Source of the DNA: Nymphaea colorata
Lineage: Eukaryota; Streptophyta; Magnoliopsida; Nymphaeales; Nymphaeaceae
Assembly (NCBI RefSeq): GCF_008831285.2
Contig: NC_045140.1
Span: 27,670,131 to 27,734,130, forward strand
DNA: 64,000 nucleotides
Direction: 5' to 3'
Positions 22,171-34,395 of the stretch are shown piece after piece. The translations under genes and the position numbers were made by a program. Under the pieces are notes generated by a model. The model made no database searches. It had not been told where the DNA came from and saw nothing but the letters and a program-made list of their open reading frames with translations. Positions within the stretch are counted from its first letter, which is position 1; each line of letters begins with the position of its first letter.

Positions 22171-24829
22171 AAATGGAAGGGCATTAGATATATGATTTTA
22201 TTTAGAAGTAAATCAGATTCAAATCCATCAGCTATTTATATATATCTTTAATCCAAATCTGATTGGATGTCATTTTTTAAATCTGAATATGATCCAATTT
22301 CTTAAACGGATATTATTATTTTTTACTTATCGGAACTTTTTTTTGGGTTCGGTTCAATCAAGATGTTCCATCCTAATCAAACGTATTGGCATACCACGTC
22401 CAAAGTACACATTCTCACACCAACCAAGTCAGAGGTCAATTGCAACACATTAATAAGCCGTGTAACTTGTATCGAGTTTGAGATGAAAGAAGTTACAACC
22501 TTATGATATTGATATAGAAAAGAGAGACACCTGGTCGTCTCATTATGATAAACTCGTTCGCGGATTGAAATGATGAAATTAGCACCATATCGACATGTCA
22601 TGATATGGGCGCTTGTCGCTTATCAAGGCGCACGCATGTGAATCGACTTTTCATTAAAAACATAGATTACATACTTAGTCTTTAGATTTGGTACTCTACT
22701 ACTGCTAAGGCTAAACTTCCGTAAGCAGGCTTGCAAATAATATTTGTGACAAGCAACAAGGCTTCTCCAGTTCGAGCAACTGCATCTGCACTCAAGCGAA
22801 TGCTTTCAGTGACAATTCAGAAAATTTGGAACACTAGAGGAAAAAAATTGACAGGAAGCACACATATCGACTCAACTCTATCAGCAAGCAGTCGGCAAGT
22901 CCTAGAAACTAAAATCACAAAACTGCATGCGCAAACCAATTGATTCGATATTTCAATTTGAATAGACAATCCTTGATATTCAAATCTGGAATCAAAATTC
23001 CGTCGACCGTGTTCTGCCCCCTCACCCAATGCCCTAACACGCCCTTCTCCTCCATCCCTGCCCGTTAGCTATCTTCTCTCTTTCTCCTTCATCTCCGCCA
23101 GCAGTGAAGTGCAGCCGATTGGGAGTCTTCAACTCTTCAACAACAGGTTACAGCAGGGATATGAAGATCTTCCTTGCCCTTGCTCTCTCTCTGTCTCACT
23201 CGCTCTGTCAAGGGATTGATGAGAGATGGCGTTTTCTCCACCCTTTCTCTATCTTCCCCACCCTTGTCTCTGGATCCTTCCCTGTCGTTGTGATATTTTG
23301 TCGAATTTTCATTCCAGAATCAAAATACCGGACCAATCAAACGCCCTTTTAAGTGCATATTTATCTTTAGCGGGATGAGCTACTCTAATCACAACACCAT
23401 TTCTGCGCTGCCAAGAACGAAGTGCGCGGCATAACTGCATGTTGAGGCAGCCATGGTTGGGGGCTTGGCGCGACATCCATGGCCGGCACATAAGTTGCAA
23501 TGAACTTAAAAATTCAAGCATCTAAAGGCGGAGTCAGACATTTTTGGCTCAGGTACAATAATTCAAATGGCTCAAGGGACACCCTACCCTCTATATAAAA
23601 AAGTAAATGATTAAGGGGCATATTAGCATATAAATATGCGAATAGATAGGATGGACTAATAAGCAGCTTGGGATGGTAATTCCAAACTGATGGTCCTGCA
23701 TATAATTGGATTGTGAATCGTATACTTCCTTGATCTATACGACTACTATTACAAATGTTAACAAAATGGGTCAATTATGGGTGTCTCAACAGCATATTTT
23801 CTCTCGGTACAACAGGAGGAGTAGAATAATATTCTTCTGGACAGAACAAGAATATCGAGAACATCATTTTTAGGCCTACATAGATTGAAGTTGCGATCAC
23901 CAAAATGCTCCGGAAGCAGCAGTAGATAAAAAAACATCCTATGATCTACCTTCTCCCCTTCATCAATGCATAACCAGAAAGAGCGAGTCCACTACTCAAA
24001 GACGGAAGAGAAAAATGCAAAAGACAAGCTGTCCTTCATTTCGCCGGAAATTGGATTGAGAGGACGGAAATCCGCCGGCCTATTTGATGCCCATCAGGCA
24101 TTCGTGGAATCGCCTGAGCAAAATCAAGATGGCTAGAGCATCGAACAGAACTATAGAGTCCTTACAGGATGCGCTTAGAAATCCTGTATTGCACAGTACA
24201 AGCTAACAATCAAAAGACCCATAGAACATACAAAAGCCAACTACAAGATGATTGGTTCGTGACGACGGCGAGGTTGAGATCCTCGTCCAAAAAAGAACCC
24301 CATAAATTTCCAAAGGGAACACCCAAAATGTCAAGACGTTAAAAGATGTTTGCCAAAGAATGTAAAATGGCCAAAGCAAGAATGCCGGGCACCAACGGAT
24401 GATCGTGGGAAATCGAAAATGGCCTTCAAAAATTTGTGAAACCTAAAGTCATCGGAGCTCCTTCATTCACCAAGTAGATGTTTTGCAGCCTCGATTGTTT
24501 TCATCTGCCATGAGAGGACGAGTCATCCACAGAAGAGAAAGAGGGTCGTTTCCCTTCATCGGGCAGCCTTAGGAAGAAAAAGAAGAAGGCTGCTGCCTGC
24601 TCAGGCGGTTGGTGATGGAGGTATCACAAGCGTCCGGCGGCTCCAGCGTAGTAAATAGTCAGCCACGTTTGATCACAGGAGGAAGAATTTTTCGTGAAAA
24701 AAAAAAGTAGGAGTGGAAATCCATACTATTTTCCCTTCTTTTTAACAAAAACGAGTTCTCAGTCAATGGATTAGATTTAGATGAAATACGATGGGACCGA
24801 ATGCTTTTGAAAGTTGGGTATGATTAAAA
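22171..24829. other. Stretch without recognised genes
   Basis: The first 200 bases are a low-complexity run of ATCTGAATCyGAAT-type words that recurs near 16.8, 24.9, 26.9 and 28.9 kb. The segment 22,700-24,700 is less AT-rich and contains no domain I recognise on either strand. Open frames are short (to 86 codons) and lack supporting signals. Confidence 0.4.
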
Positions 24830-26500
24830 AATTGGTTCAGATTGAGATTTAATAATGACAGATTAGAATTACATTCCGATTTAAATAAATATTCAATTAG
24901 GTCAGTTTGATTTTTTTATATCTAATATTCATACATTTTGGAAATCGGTTGTTAATATCATAACGTAGTTTGGGTTTTTAAAAGGCCGAACTCAGATTCA
25001 TTTTTGAATGGAAAACAAAGTCTGACTTGTATTGGGTTCACATGAGCTTAAACATTCATTTGAAATATGGTACATGTTTCTTTATTCGAATCCGAATATG
25101 TAAACATTCAGTAAATCAGATGTCGGCTATAGTCAAGTGCATTTTGATTGAATCCAATCCATTGACATCTTTAATTTTACCAACAGTAGCCCCACAAAAG
25201 GTGTGAGTAAATCAATTTGAATTGACTGATAAATTGGGCGTGTTGGCAGAATTGAATGGAAGGGGCGGACTGATTTTCTCCCGCTGGCTGATTCAATGGG
25301 AAATCTGATAATTCTGTATATCTTTTGATTTTGTTCTGATTTAATTTCTTTTTTTAATTGTTACTTTTAAATTAAAATCTAAAAAAATCAGTTAAAATAT
25401 TCAAAACAATCCCGACCCTTCTGGGTGAGCCGATTTTGAAACCTCCTTTCATTTAAAGAAGAAATCAACTGATCATAAAAGATTTAACAATTCAGATTTA
25501 TGGAATTAGTTGGTCGCTCACATATAAATGAAAATACCTCCTTGGTTGGGGGAAAAATGTTATTCTGCCTATTCCGGGAATTGTAAACCAAAAATAAGAG
25601 GCCAACTTCATCATGATCAGAATCTAATTATACAAAGGCGGACCATTCTAAAAATGCTGGTGAAATTTCCTGCACAGCGTCAGGTAGCCCGTTCTCAAAT
25701 GGCTTCACAATTATCCCAAAAAAAAGGGAAAAATAAGTAGCTTCTTTCCTGTGACACTCTGTGGCAATTAAAGAAAAGAAGAACTCAAGCAAATACTAGA
25801 AACAATCATATACGTGGGAAGGAGGAGCTCTTATTGAATGAGAAATTTTCCTGCTACACTCGTTACATGGTAGAGCATCAATTTAAAGAGAGTGTAGTTA
25901 CCTTCTGCTGATATCCATGACAGTGAATGTTAACTTTGAACAGACACATCTGCAAGAGCAACAAAAAAAGCAACTCAAAAATCAGATAAAGGATGTAGAT
26001 TTAGGCTCCAAACAACTAAATTGCATTAAATGAAATAGATTTTCAAGAAAAACAACAGAGAGAGACAGGATAATAGAGGATGAATATTGTGGACGCAGAA
26101 AAAAGAAAAAACAGGAGAAGGGGCTCCCCAGAGTAGCCCCAATCATGATTTCTTTTTTTCCGAGCATTAGGCAGTTTTTTGTAATTTTTTCAAATCCATT
26201 ATTTTTCATTAAATATTAAAAAAAGGGACGTGCATATTTTTAGAAATAATATGTTCTCTAACTCTCTTCCATCTGGGTTCCGGAACTGCCTGCAGAAAAA
26301 AACAAGCAGATACTTGTTCTGAAACAAGAGCTGAGTTGACCAAATACTGCATCTTGACAAACTTAATTTGAAACGACAGTGTAGGATAGAAATCCTTCAC
26401 TTCACTTTTCCGTTTGAGTCTTCAAATTTTAAAATCCAAGAATGTAACATGGGTTCTTTCCCAGAGACTCATTGGACGTATCATACGCGTCAAAGCGGAC
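24830..26500 (+). repeat. Third, rearranged copy of right-arm DNA
   Basis: 24,830-25,790 matches 28,800-29,500 (upstream of the DEFL exon 1 relic). 25,880-26,210 matches 31,260-31,650 (HMA relic A side), and 26,210-26,500 matches about 32,400-32,960. The pieces keep their order and orientation relative to the right arm, but the DEFL exon and the centre of the HMA pair are deleted. Confidence 0.7.
25880..25949 (-). pseudogene. HMA relic A, truncated copy
   Basis: On the minus strand, after a TTGCAG acceptor, the exon starts ATGTGTCTG and encodes [16 protein letters not shown], then breaks off at the lysine where the other copies continue KVKKLL. The partner relic B is absent here. Confidence 0.55.
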
Positions 26501-27220
26501 GTTTTCGCACTCTGGTCTATATTTAAAGTTAACGATGCAATCTAGATGGTTCATTTTATGAGGGATCAGTCCTTGAGTTGATATAGTCCGGCGCCCAAGT
26601 AATTAAAGTAATTTTGGATCCTTATACATAAAAGCCTACCAGAACCTCCACACAAACTAATTAATCTGGTTGTGGACATATATTCCGGGTTTTTAGACAA
26701 TAGACACTGTGTCCATCTGGTTTGCGTTTTGAGAAGGAAACTGGAATTGGATTTCTAAACTATATGTCACGGTTCTTTTTTTGCATTTGCGTTTCACAAT
26801 ACCAATCTCGGTATCTGCTTATTCGGATATTCACATAATCGGATTCAAAGTTAAACAAAGAAAAGTAATATCAGAATCCGAATCCAAAATTTGATTTCAT
26901 GATATGTATCTGATCCAAATCTGATTTTTACATGTATATCTGAATTCGAATCTCAATCTGAATTAGAAATTTGAACTGAATTTGGTTGTTTTTCAAAATG
27001 TAAGGGCATTAGATAGAGGATATTGTTTAAAAATAAATCTAATCTGAATCTGATCGGATATTTTTAGAACAGTTCAATCACATGACTGATCCAAATCACA
27101 TGTATTGACATCCCTACCAAAGTGTCACATTCTTACACCAAGTGGAGGGCCAACTGCTACAAAATAATAAGCCGTGCAACTTGTACCAAGTTTGAGATTA
27201 AGCAGATATATAGATACACA
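26500..27220 (+). repeat. Third copy of the DEFL 3' flank
   Basis: Matches 16,370-16,860 and 21,680-22,460 downstream of the two DEFL genes (landmarks GATCAGTCCTTGAGTTGAT and CTAATTAATCTGGTTGTGG) but has no DEFL exon in front of it. Confidence 0.7.
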
Positions 27221-28790
27221 CGCATATACCTACAGAGCAATTCAACCACATTTCAACAATGCTGAAAAAAAGCAACCTCAAAATCGGATGTTTAGATTTT
27301 CAACCAAAAAGTAGAATGATTTTGTTCGTGTTTTAAGTTTCAAGGCACTGGAGAATCAACGTCTTAAGTCAGGGACAGGGATGGTGCAGATAGTTTTGAA
27401 AAACATCTCCGTAGTCCAATTTAAGATCCATCAGATTTACTTACAGAAAAGCCAAACAACATCACCTTTATGGGCATGGGTATGAAGGTCACAATCATTG
27501 GGGACAAATATACCACCTTTATCATATCATGAGTGGCTACTTGAGGTTGGATTAAGCCAAAAAGTTCCGACAGGATGAACTCGGGAACTGAAGGTAGAGG
27601 TGCTTTTTGCAAATCATTGACCAAGCAAACGAAAAAGGCTAATTTAGTCACAGTTATGAATGAAGACCCCGTTTAGATGTTCTATCAATGCTGTCATAAG
27701 ATCTCGACATATGTTCATGCTGTATCTTTATGGGTTTCTGCTTTTTTGCGCAGACCCTCCACCATTGATGCTGGATAGCTTTATTTTGCTGCACAAAATC
27801 ACTACTAGCGGGCATAAGGAATGTCCGGCACTTAAGAAGTGTCGGCCAAAGCCCTCATGTCCACGCGCCCCACTTGCCTGAGTTGGGTATTTGGAGCTTG
27901 ACTCGGCCGTATATATATATATTTATATGTTCTTGCTTGGCATGATGCTGGCAGTTGGCTAGTTGGAAACCTTTTTGTGCATCACTAATGTCTTCCTTAT
28001 AAACTCTTCTTGTATCATCGATGGTTCTCTTAGAAACTCTTGTCTGGTCATCAAGGATTTTTTGAGATACTAAAATGTAAAACATTAAGAGTTTCAAATA
28101 TCAGAGACGTCAAATCGAGTACCCGACATGTATAAAATTGATAGTTAGGCTCATAAGTAAGCAGGCCTGGTTTGGCCCTTAACAAGGGCTTCGGGCCGAT
28201 GGAAACCCAATTTTGTTGGGCCTCAATCCGGCCCGGCCCAACACATTGCCCAGCCTCACCTACAACCTACTACAAACTAAAAGTTGGAAAGAAAATGGCT
28301 TTCAAACAGACCTAACTTGTAAACCCACATCTCAGTTTGATTCCAAAGAGGCAGCATCTTGATGGAATTGAGAGTCTTGAGCGTGGCCTGTTGCTGTATT
28401 GTGGTAGGTTTTTTGTCTTTCCCTTTGTAGACGCCTCAATTTTTTCATTATCAAAATGATCATTTTATTCCTCTTATTGAGCATGCTCGAACAGTTTGTA
28501 AGAGAGACAGATCAGATGGTCTACTCTAAAATATTTCAGCTCCTAAGTAAAGGTTCAGCAAAAATCTAATAACTCCGACGGCCTTGACAGGAAAGTGGAT
28601 TCAAGTGAAAAACGTCATACAGATCGTTGAAAGCACAGATTTGTACCAGTAAGAAAGCTTCAGCTAGTCAACAAGTCATAACCTAGACTCTTAACGTCAT
28701 AGGCGGCCATGTAATGGATACACGCCACTATCAAATTAGTAGACAGCAAAGATCTGAAAAATTAACGTGAGGGGATCCACATGCATTTAA
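27221..28790. other. Stretch without recognised genes
   Basis: No supported coding sequence. Near 28,160-28,250 there is a GGCCCGGCCCAACA-rich patch of the kind often found in plant repetitive DNA. A short TA run lies at 27,911-27,928. Confidence 0.4.
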
Positions 28791-29693
28791 CTAAATATTC
28801 AATTGGATAATAAGTATGAATATGGTGATCGGGTCAAAATTTTCTATATCTAATAATATTCATCCATTTTGAACATCAATTGTTAATGTTGTAATATAGT
28901 TTGGATTTTTAAAAGGTTGGACTCGGATTCATTTTTAAATCAAAAAAGGTCTGACTCGTATTGGATTCCAATCCGTTGACATTTTTAATTTCACCCATAA
29001 TAGTCCCACAAAAATGTGTAATTTGAGTTGGCTGATAAGATTGGCGTGAGTTGGCAGATTTGAATGGAAGGGGCCGACTGATTTTCTCCAGCTGGCTGAT
29101 TCAATGTTAATCTGATATTCTATAGATTTTTCGATTTTTTTCTGATTTAATTTCCTTTTTTTAAATTGTTACTTTTCAATTAAAATAAAAATATAAGTTC
29201 AGATATGGAAATTTTTTCATTGAAAGAAGAAATCAATGGTAATAAAAGATTTGAACAACTCAGATTTATGGAATGTTATTCTGCCTACTCTGGGAATTAT
29301 AAACCAAAGATAAGAAGCCAACTTCATTAGAATCTAGTTATACAAAGTCGGATCATTCTAAGAATGCTGGTGAAATTTCCTTCACAGCATCTGGTAGCCG
29401 GTTCTAATAGATGACTCTTTCAAAAACAAACATGAAGATCAAATGACTTCACAATTATCCCAAAAAAGCAAACACAAAATAAGTAGCTTCTTTGCTGTGA
29501 CACTCCGTGGGAATCTATCTATATATGTATATCCTATATTATAATAATTTACTCACTCATCAATGCAAGATTTTTTTTTCCAGATACCATTTATGGCTAT
29601 CTCTCTCTCTCTCTCTATAAAATCATCTTCAATCAGCAGGCCTTTCCCATCAAAAAGTCCAAGTAGAGGGAACATTCATGAGCTAAAGAAGCC

Positions 29694-29754
29694 ATGAAAT
29701 CCCATATGTATACGCTTCTATTGATCCTTATAGCCATCTTCTTCTTGTCATCCT
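29694..29754 (+). pseudogene. Orphan DEFL exon 1 with ATG
   Basis: A 61-base first exon encoding MKSHMYTLLLILIAIFFLSS, followed by a GTAAGC donor in the same phase as the intact DEFL genes. The preceding GAAGCC and 5' leader match them, and about 130 bases of recognisable intron follow. The acceptor and second exon are missing; DNA shared with the HMA region follows by about 30.3 kb. It could still donate a signal peptide by splicing to a distant exon, but nothing shows that. Confidence 0.65.
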
Positions 29755-30554
29755 GTAAGCTCATAACTCACCGCTTTTGCCATCACAATCTTCATCCTAG
29801 CCTTCGTCGTCGTTGTCATCAACAAGAAACCTATCATCATGATCAGTATGACTGCACCTTCTGGATTATCGGTCATGCACACCCAAATTTGAAAAACGAC
29901 CTTTCTGTGATAATTTCTTATCAGCAGGCCCGATGTTTTTGAATGGCTCATGTTTTAAAACCCATCATCAAAAGCATCATGAATAGTTGTTAAAAAAATA
30001 TTACACTATAAATTATTGATAATGCTTCTGTTGTCGGATGGTGCTTTCGACAATTAGTCATCCGTTATATTACACCATAAGTCTTTTTAAGAGGCCCAAA
30101 TCTTTTTCTTATTCTTTCGAAAGTTCTCCAGGACGGCCTGAACCAAAATTTTGTTGAAAAGTTTTAATTAATGAATTTAATTTTTCAAAACTTGAGGGGA
30201 CCAGAGCCCCTGCCCCCAACCCCTTGCAATTTGAGATCCAGGGTTTTTTCTTTCTTTCTTTCTTACCATGGTTGTTAAACTTAATGCATACGCTTCAAGG
30301 CTTAATGCATACGCTTCAATACTTTTTGTTTAAGATCCAGTTTTCTCTCTCTCCATTGGTGGTGGAGGGACTCCGCTTACAGAAGTCTCCCAATTTTTTT
30401 TTTCCTTTTTGCAACAATCGTTTTCTATTCTCCGGCCTCTCTCGGCTGCTTTTCTTGAAAATCTATTTCATTTGAAGCAATTCAATTGTTCTGAGACCAA
30501 ATCTAGCTCCTTTGTCTGTTGCCTTAGTTGCTTTGTTTTTTGTTGCTATTGCAG

Positions 30555-30900
30555 ACGTGTCTGTTCAATGTTAACATTCATTGGATGGATGTAAGCAGAA
30601 GGTAAAGAAGCTGCTGCAGGAAATAAATGTTGGGCGTTGTTCTTCAAATTCTTCAAGCTTCGTTCTTCTATCCCTAACTTTTTGTTTTTCCATGAATATT
30701 TTTGTACATCCAAGAGTTTTCCAGTTTTATCTTCCATCTATGTACACTCTTCAAATCTTTTTTCTCTCTAATGGTACTCATCATGTTTCCTTATCTTGTT
30801 ATCTGGTTCATTTGTCATAATGAGTTGGACGACCACCATTAATGCGGAACAGGGCAAGATTCATAACAAAAGAAGGTGAAGGTCTCAGGCGATGTGGATC
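30555..30900 (+). pseudogene. HMA-domain gene relic B, right arm
   Basis: The exon after the GCAG acceptor at 30551-30554 encodes [15 protein letters not shown]. The second piece from about 30,825 encodes TTTINAEQGK and then, one frame over, a VSGDVDQQE segment that corresponds to the usual VTVSGNVD of HIPP HMA domains. Start codon and the first metal cysteine are lost. Convergent with relic A at 30960-31324. Confidence 0.7.
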
Positions 30901-30959
30901 AGCAAGAGAAACTAATACAATAGTAAGAGCCAAAAAGATGGAAGATTAGAAAGGCCAGC

Positions 30960-31324
30960 CCCAACAGCAGCTAATAGTACAGCAACTGATACAGCAGCAG
31001 CAATATCTAGCCATTCCCCTCTTGTGCATCTTCCCCTGTTCCGCATCATTGGTGGTCGTCAATAGCCATGACAAATGAACCACATAACAAGACGAGAAAA
31101 CATGAGTATCAACATAAAGCAAATGTTTTAAGAGTGTACGTAATAGGAAAATAAAAGGGGAAACAGTCGGATGTACAGACATATCTAAGGAAAAACAAAA
31201 GTTATGAATAGAAAAACAGAACTTTATGAATTTGAAGAATAATACCACCATCTATTTCTTGCAGCAACTTCTTTACCTTCTGCTGATATCCATGACAATG
31301 AATGTTGACTTTGAGCAGACACAT
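30960..31324 (-). pseudogene. HMA-domain gene relic A, right arm
   Basis: On the minus strand, the exon 31324-31249 starts with ATG after a TTGCAG acceptor and encodes [20 protein letters not shown]. The second piece near 31,066 encodes [12 protein letters not shown]. The second CxxC cysteine is Tyr. The 3' ends of relics A and B meet at about 30,945, making a tail-to-tail inverted pair of roughly 0.6 kb per side. Confidence 0.7.
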
Positions 31325-34227
31325 CTGCAAGAGAAACAAAGAAAGCAACTCGAAAAATCAGATAAAGGATCTACATTTAGGCTCAAACAATTAAATTGCA
31401 TCAAATGAAATAGATTTGCAAGAAAAACAACAGAGAGAGAGAGAGACATGATAATAGATGATGAATATTGTAGACAGAGAAAATAAATATGAAAAAACAA
31501 GAGAAGGGCTTGCCAGAGTAGCCCCTGACACCTCCCTAAGGGTGTGTTTGATAGCTCGGGAAAACACTGTAGGCTGGTTGGTTTGGTCGAATCATGATTT
31601 GTTATTTTCCGAGCATTAGGCATCCTTTTCCATTATTTTTGCATTAAATATTAAAAAAAGGATGGGCGTATTTTTCAAAGTAAAGAATTTTTTTTTTTGG
31701 GTTGAAGGCATGGACCTGCACTTGCATGGCTTCCATGCACGGAAACATTCATTTGTTCTCCTCCGTTAATTCCATTATTGAAATTGGAAAATGTGGATTT
31801 CAGCATAGCGGGAAGGGTTAAGTTTATGAAAAGTATTTCTGACCGACTCTGGATTTGAACTGAACGCAATTAAGAAATGTGTGACTCCGTCCAATGAATA
31901 TCGAACTCAAGAAAAACAATGTGGGTCGACTGTGACTCCTGCGTCCTTAATGGCTGTCGCCCTACTATTATTAATAGGACTGACGTATGGATACTTCCAT
32001 TCATGTCTTCTTTCGCTTTTGCCTTTTGATTAGTCCTAGTGGTTCTGCTTTCCCGTTATGTTTTTCTAATAAATGTGAAATCCGGATATCATCAGATGTA
32101 ATGTCTAAATTAAATTTTACGAGTTGAGAAATGTAAGACCATTAGTATTTGAGATGTATATAAAATATCATATTAATGTCTGATTTCAATAGTGAAAGGC
32201 TTGACATGTTCAATCAAACACAATTATTGAGATTATGCATACTTGATCCACCGGAACAGTCGGCCATTAAAAGTAAAGTAAATCATCCGCATATATGATG
32301 GAAGAAATGGGAATGAGTCAGAAATTCATGACCCTTTCCGGACTCAGGGGTCGTCGCAGACCGGCATTGTTTTTCCTTAGCAATGATGTGATTCGAGTTG
32401 AATTGGGAATGGACCTGTGCTTCGTCAAGTCCGATTAGGATACTTGTCATGAAAACCAGAGATCTGTTGATCAAATTCTGCATCTTGACCAACTTAATTA
32501 TTTGAAACGACAGGTCTACGACACAAGTCCCTACTTCAGTTTCACTTTTGAGTCTTCAAATTTTCCCTGTATTTAATATATACATAAATCAATTCTAAAA
32601 TGAAACTATTTCTTTCTCCGCTCCTAGTGCTCTTTTACTCACATATCTACTTAATTCTCTCTCGCTCTCTTTGTTTTTGTTTGTTTGTTTGTTTTTTTTT
32701 TTACAATCATTTAGATACTGATGGAAGCCTGAAAGGACATTCTTAGTATGAAACTGGTTGTACTTATTTCTATTATTATTATACATAATATATATGTCAA
32801 GTCATTATCATTATGTATTTACGAATTCGATATGTAAGTAACGATAACGAAAACTTTTAAATCCTAGAACGTAATATGGGTCCAGTCCCAGAGGCTCACG
32901 GGACGTATCATATGCGTCAAATGAGATTTCCACCAGTCGACGTGTTCCCACCACTCTGGTCTTTGATGCATGTCTCTAAATATCAGGACCGATATTGCGC
33001 AGTGTCGGCCGTTACTTGTCGGCCAGTTTTCCTTATTTATGTTTTAACTTTTTTGTTTAAATAAAAAAATTCGTAAGATAGTGCTGCAATGGCCAACATG
33101 GCCGTATGCTGCAACGTTGATTATGTTCGTATATTTATCGGCTGGTAAGTGAAAGGAGCCATAGCTTTTTTTCATGCAGGTTTCAACTTGTTCAAGGCGC
33201 TGATTTCGGCCCAAGAAACATCAGAACTGTGGCAAATGGACGGAGCTGGACCAGGACACGTCCCTTGTTTAATTTCTTGTGGACACCAACTGAACAAGTT
33301 CAAACACGCCTTATTTTCCTTTCTTTTGTTTTCGTGGAAAGCAACTTGTTTAACAGCACTTTGAACACGGCAATGGAACGCCAACTGTTCCAGAGGTTGT
33401 GAGTCTCGCTCCAAAGACAGTCTCGTAGAGCTCAAACTCGGGTGAATTTAGGTTCAGTTGTATGGCAAAGGAATAGGAATCAGATCACTCCTCATGATCA
33501 ATTGAAAATTTGTTAACTATATATTTATGACTTAATTAAAAAAAAAAAAAAGTTACTCGCTCTGCCCTGTCTTGCTCTTGGAAATATATAATGGAGAACA
33601 GAAACTATTCCAATGCTGTCATCATCAGTTGGGTTACTTTCATAGGGAGGAGAGATACCACATTTACCAAAGGCTTCTACTTTATTTGAATGGTTTTCAA
33701 TGCTAAAAGTTCTACCCTTTTAAAAGAAGCAGAAATTAACTTGGAGAAACTCACTTCATTTCTCACTTGCAAAAGTTTCCTTTCCTTTAAAATGGGAAAT
33801 TCACTCTTCAGATAGTTTTTTTGGCTTTACATACAATTCTCTCATTTACTTCGTTGTTCTATATTTTACTTGTCCTCAAAAACTTTCTTCCTTTCATTTT
33901 CGTTGCACTTAATTTCTTAAACTTACGTCGTTGAATACATGTATGTCTCATAAGAAAGATTGTGTTCCCGGTTAATCGGACCTTTTGTTGCTCTTGAAAA
34001 CAGACATTTAATTATGAACAGAAAAGTACATGAGAAAAATAAATTCTCTAACCTAACTAAGATGAGGAAATAACAATGCAATACAATCACCATTATTAAT
34101 TTTCTTGCGGAGTTTCATTTTCTTTATATTAAAAGGTAGTCCATGTCACCAGCTAGCAAGGACTTGCTAGTGAAGCATGACGAAGACTTCCTACTTTGGA
34201 AGGCAAGTCAAGCTGTGCATGGTACTC

Positions 34228-34234
34228 TATAAAT
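34228..34234 (+). promoter_or_regulatory. TATA box of PR-1 pseudogene 3
   Basis: TATAAAT in the conserved PR-1 context GGTACTCTATAAATTGG. The promoter core is intact although the gene is not. Confidence 0.65.
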
Positions 34235-34308
34235 TGGCCAACCTCTCCCCGTATTTCCATCAGAAGGGCAAGAGTTAGCTCCACGTTAAGGGACGTGTTT
34301 TCTTAAGG

Positions 34309-34310
<2 letters not shown>

Positions 34311-34371
<61 letters not shown>
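34311..34371. repeat. (TC)30 microsatellite in PR-1 leader
   Basis: An uninterrupted TC run ending 25 bases before the PR-1 ATG. In PR-1 gene 1, the inverted-repeat partner, the same place has only CTTCTCTCTG, so the run expanded after duplication. Confidence 0.95.
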
Positions 34372-34373
<2 letters not shown>

Positions 34374-34395
34374 TTTGCTTCCTGTGATTAGCCAA

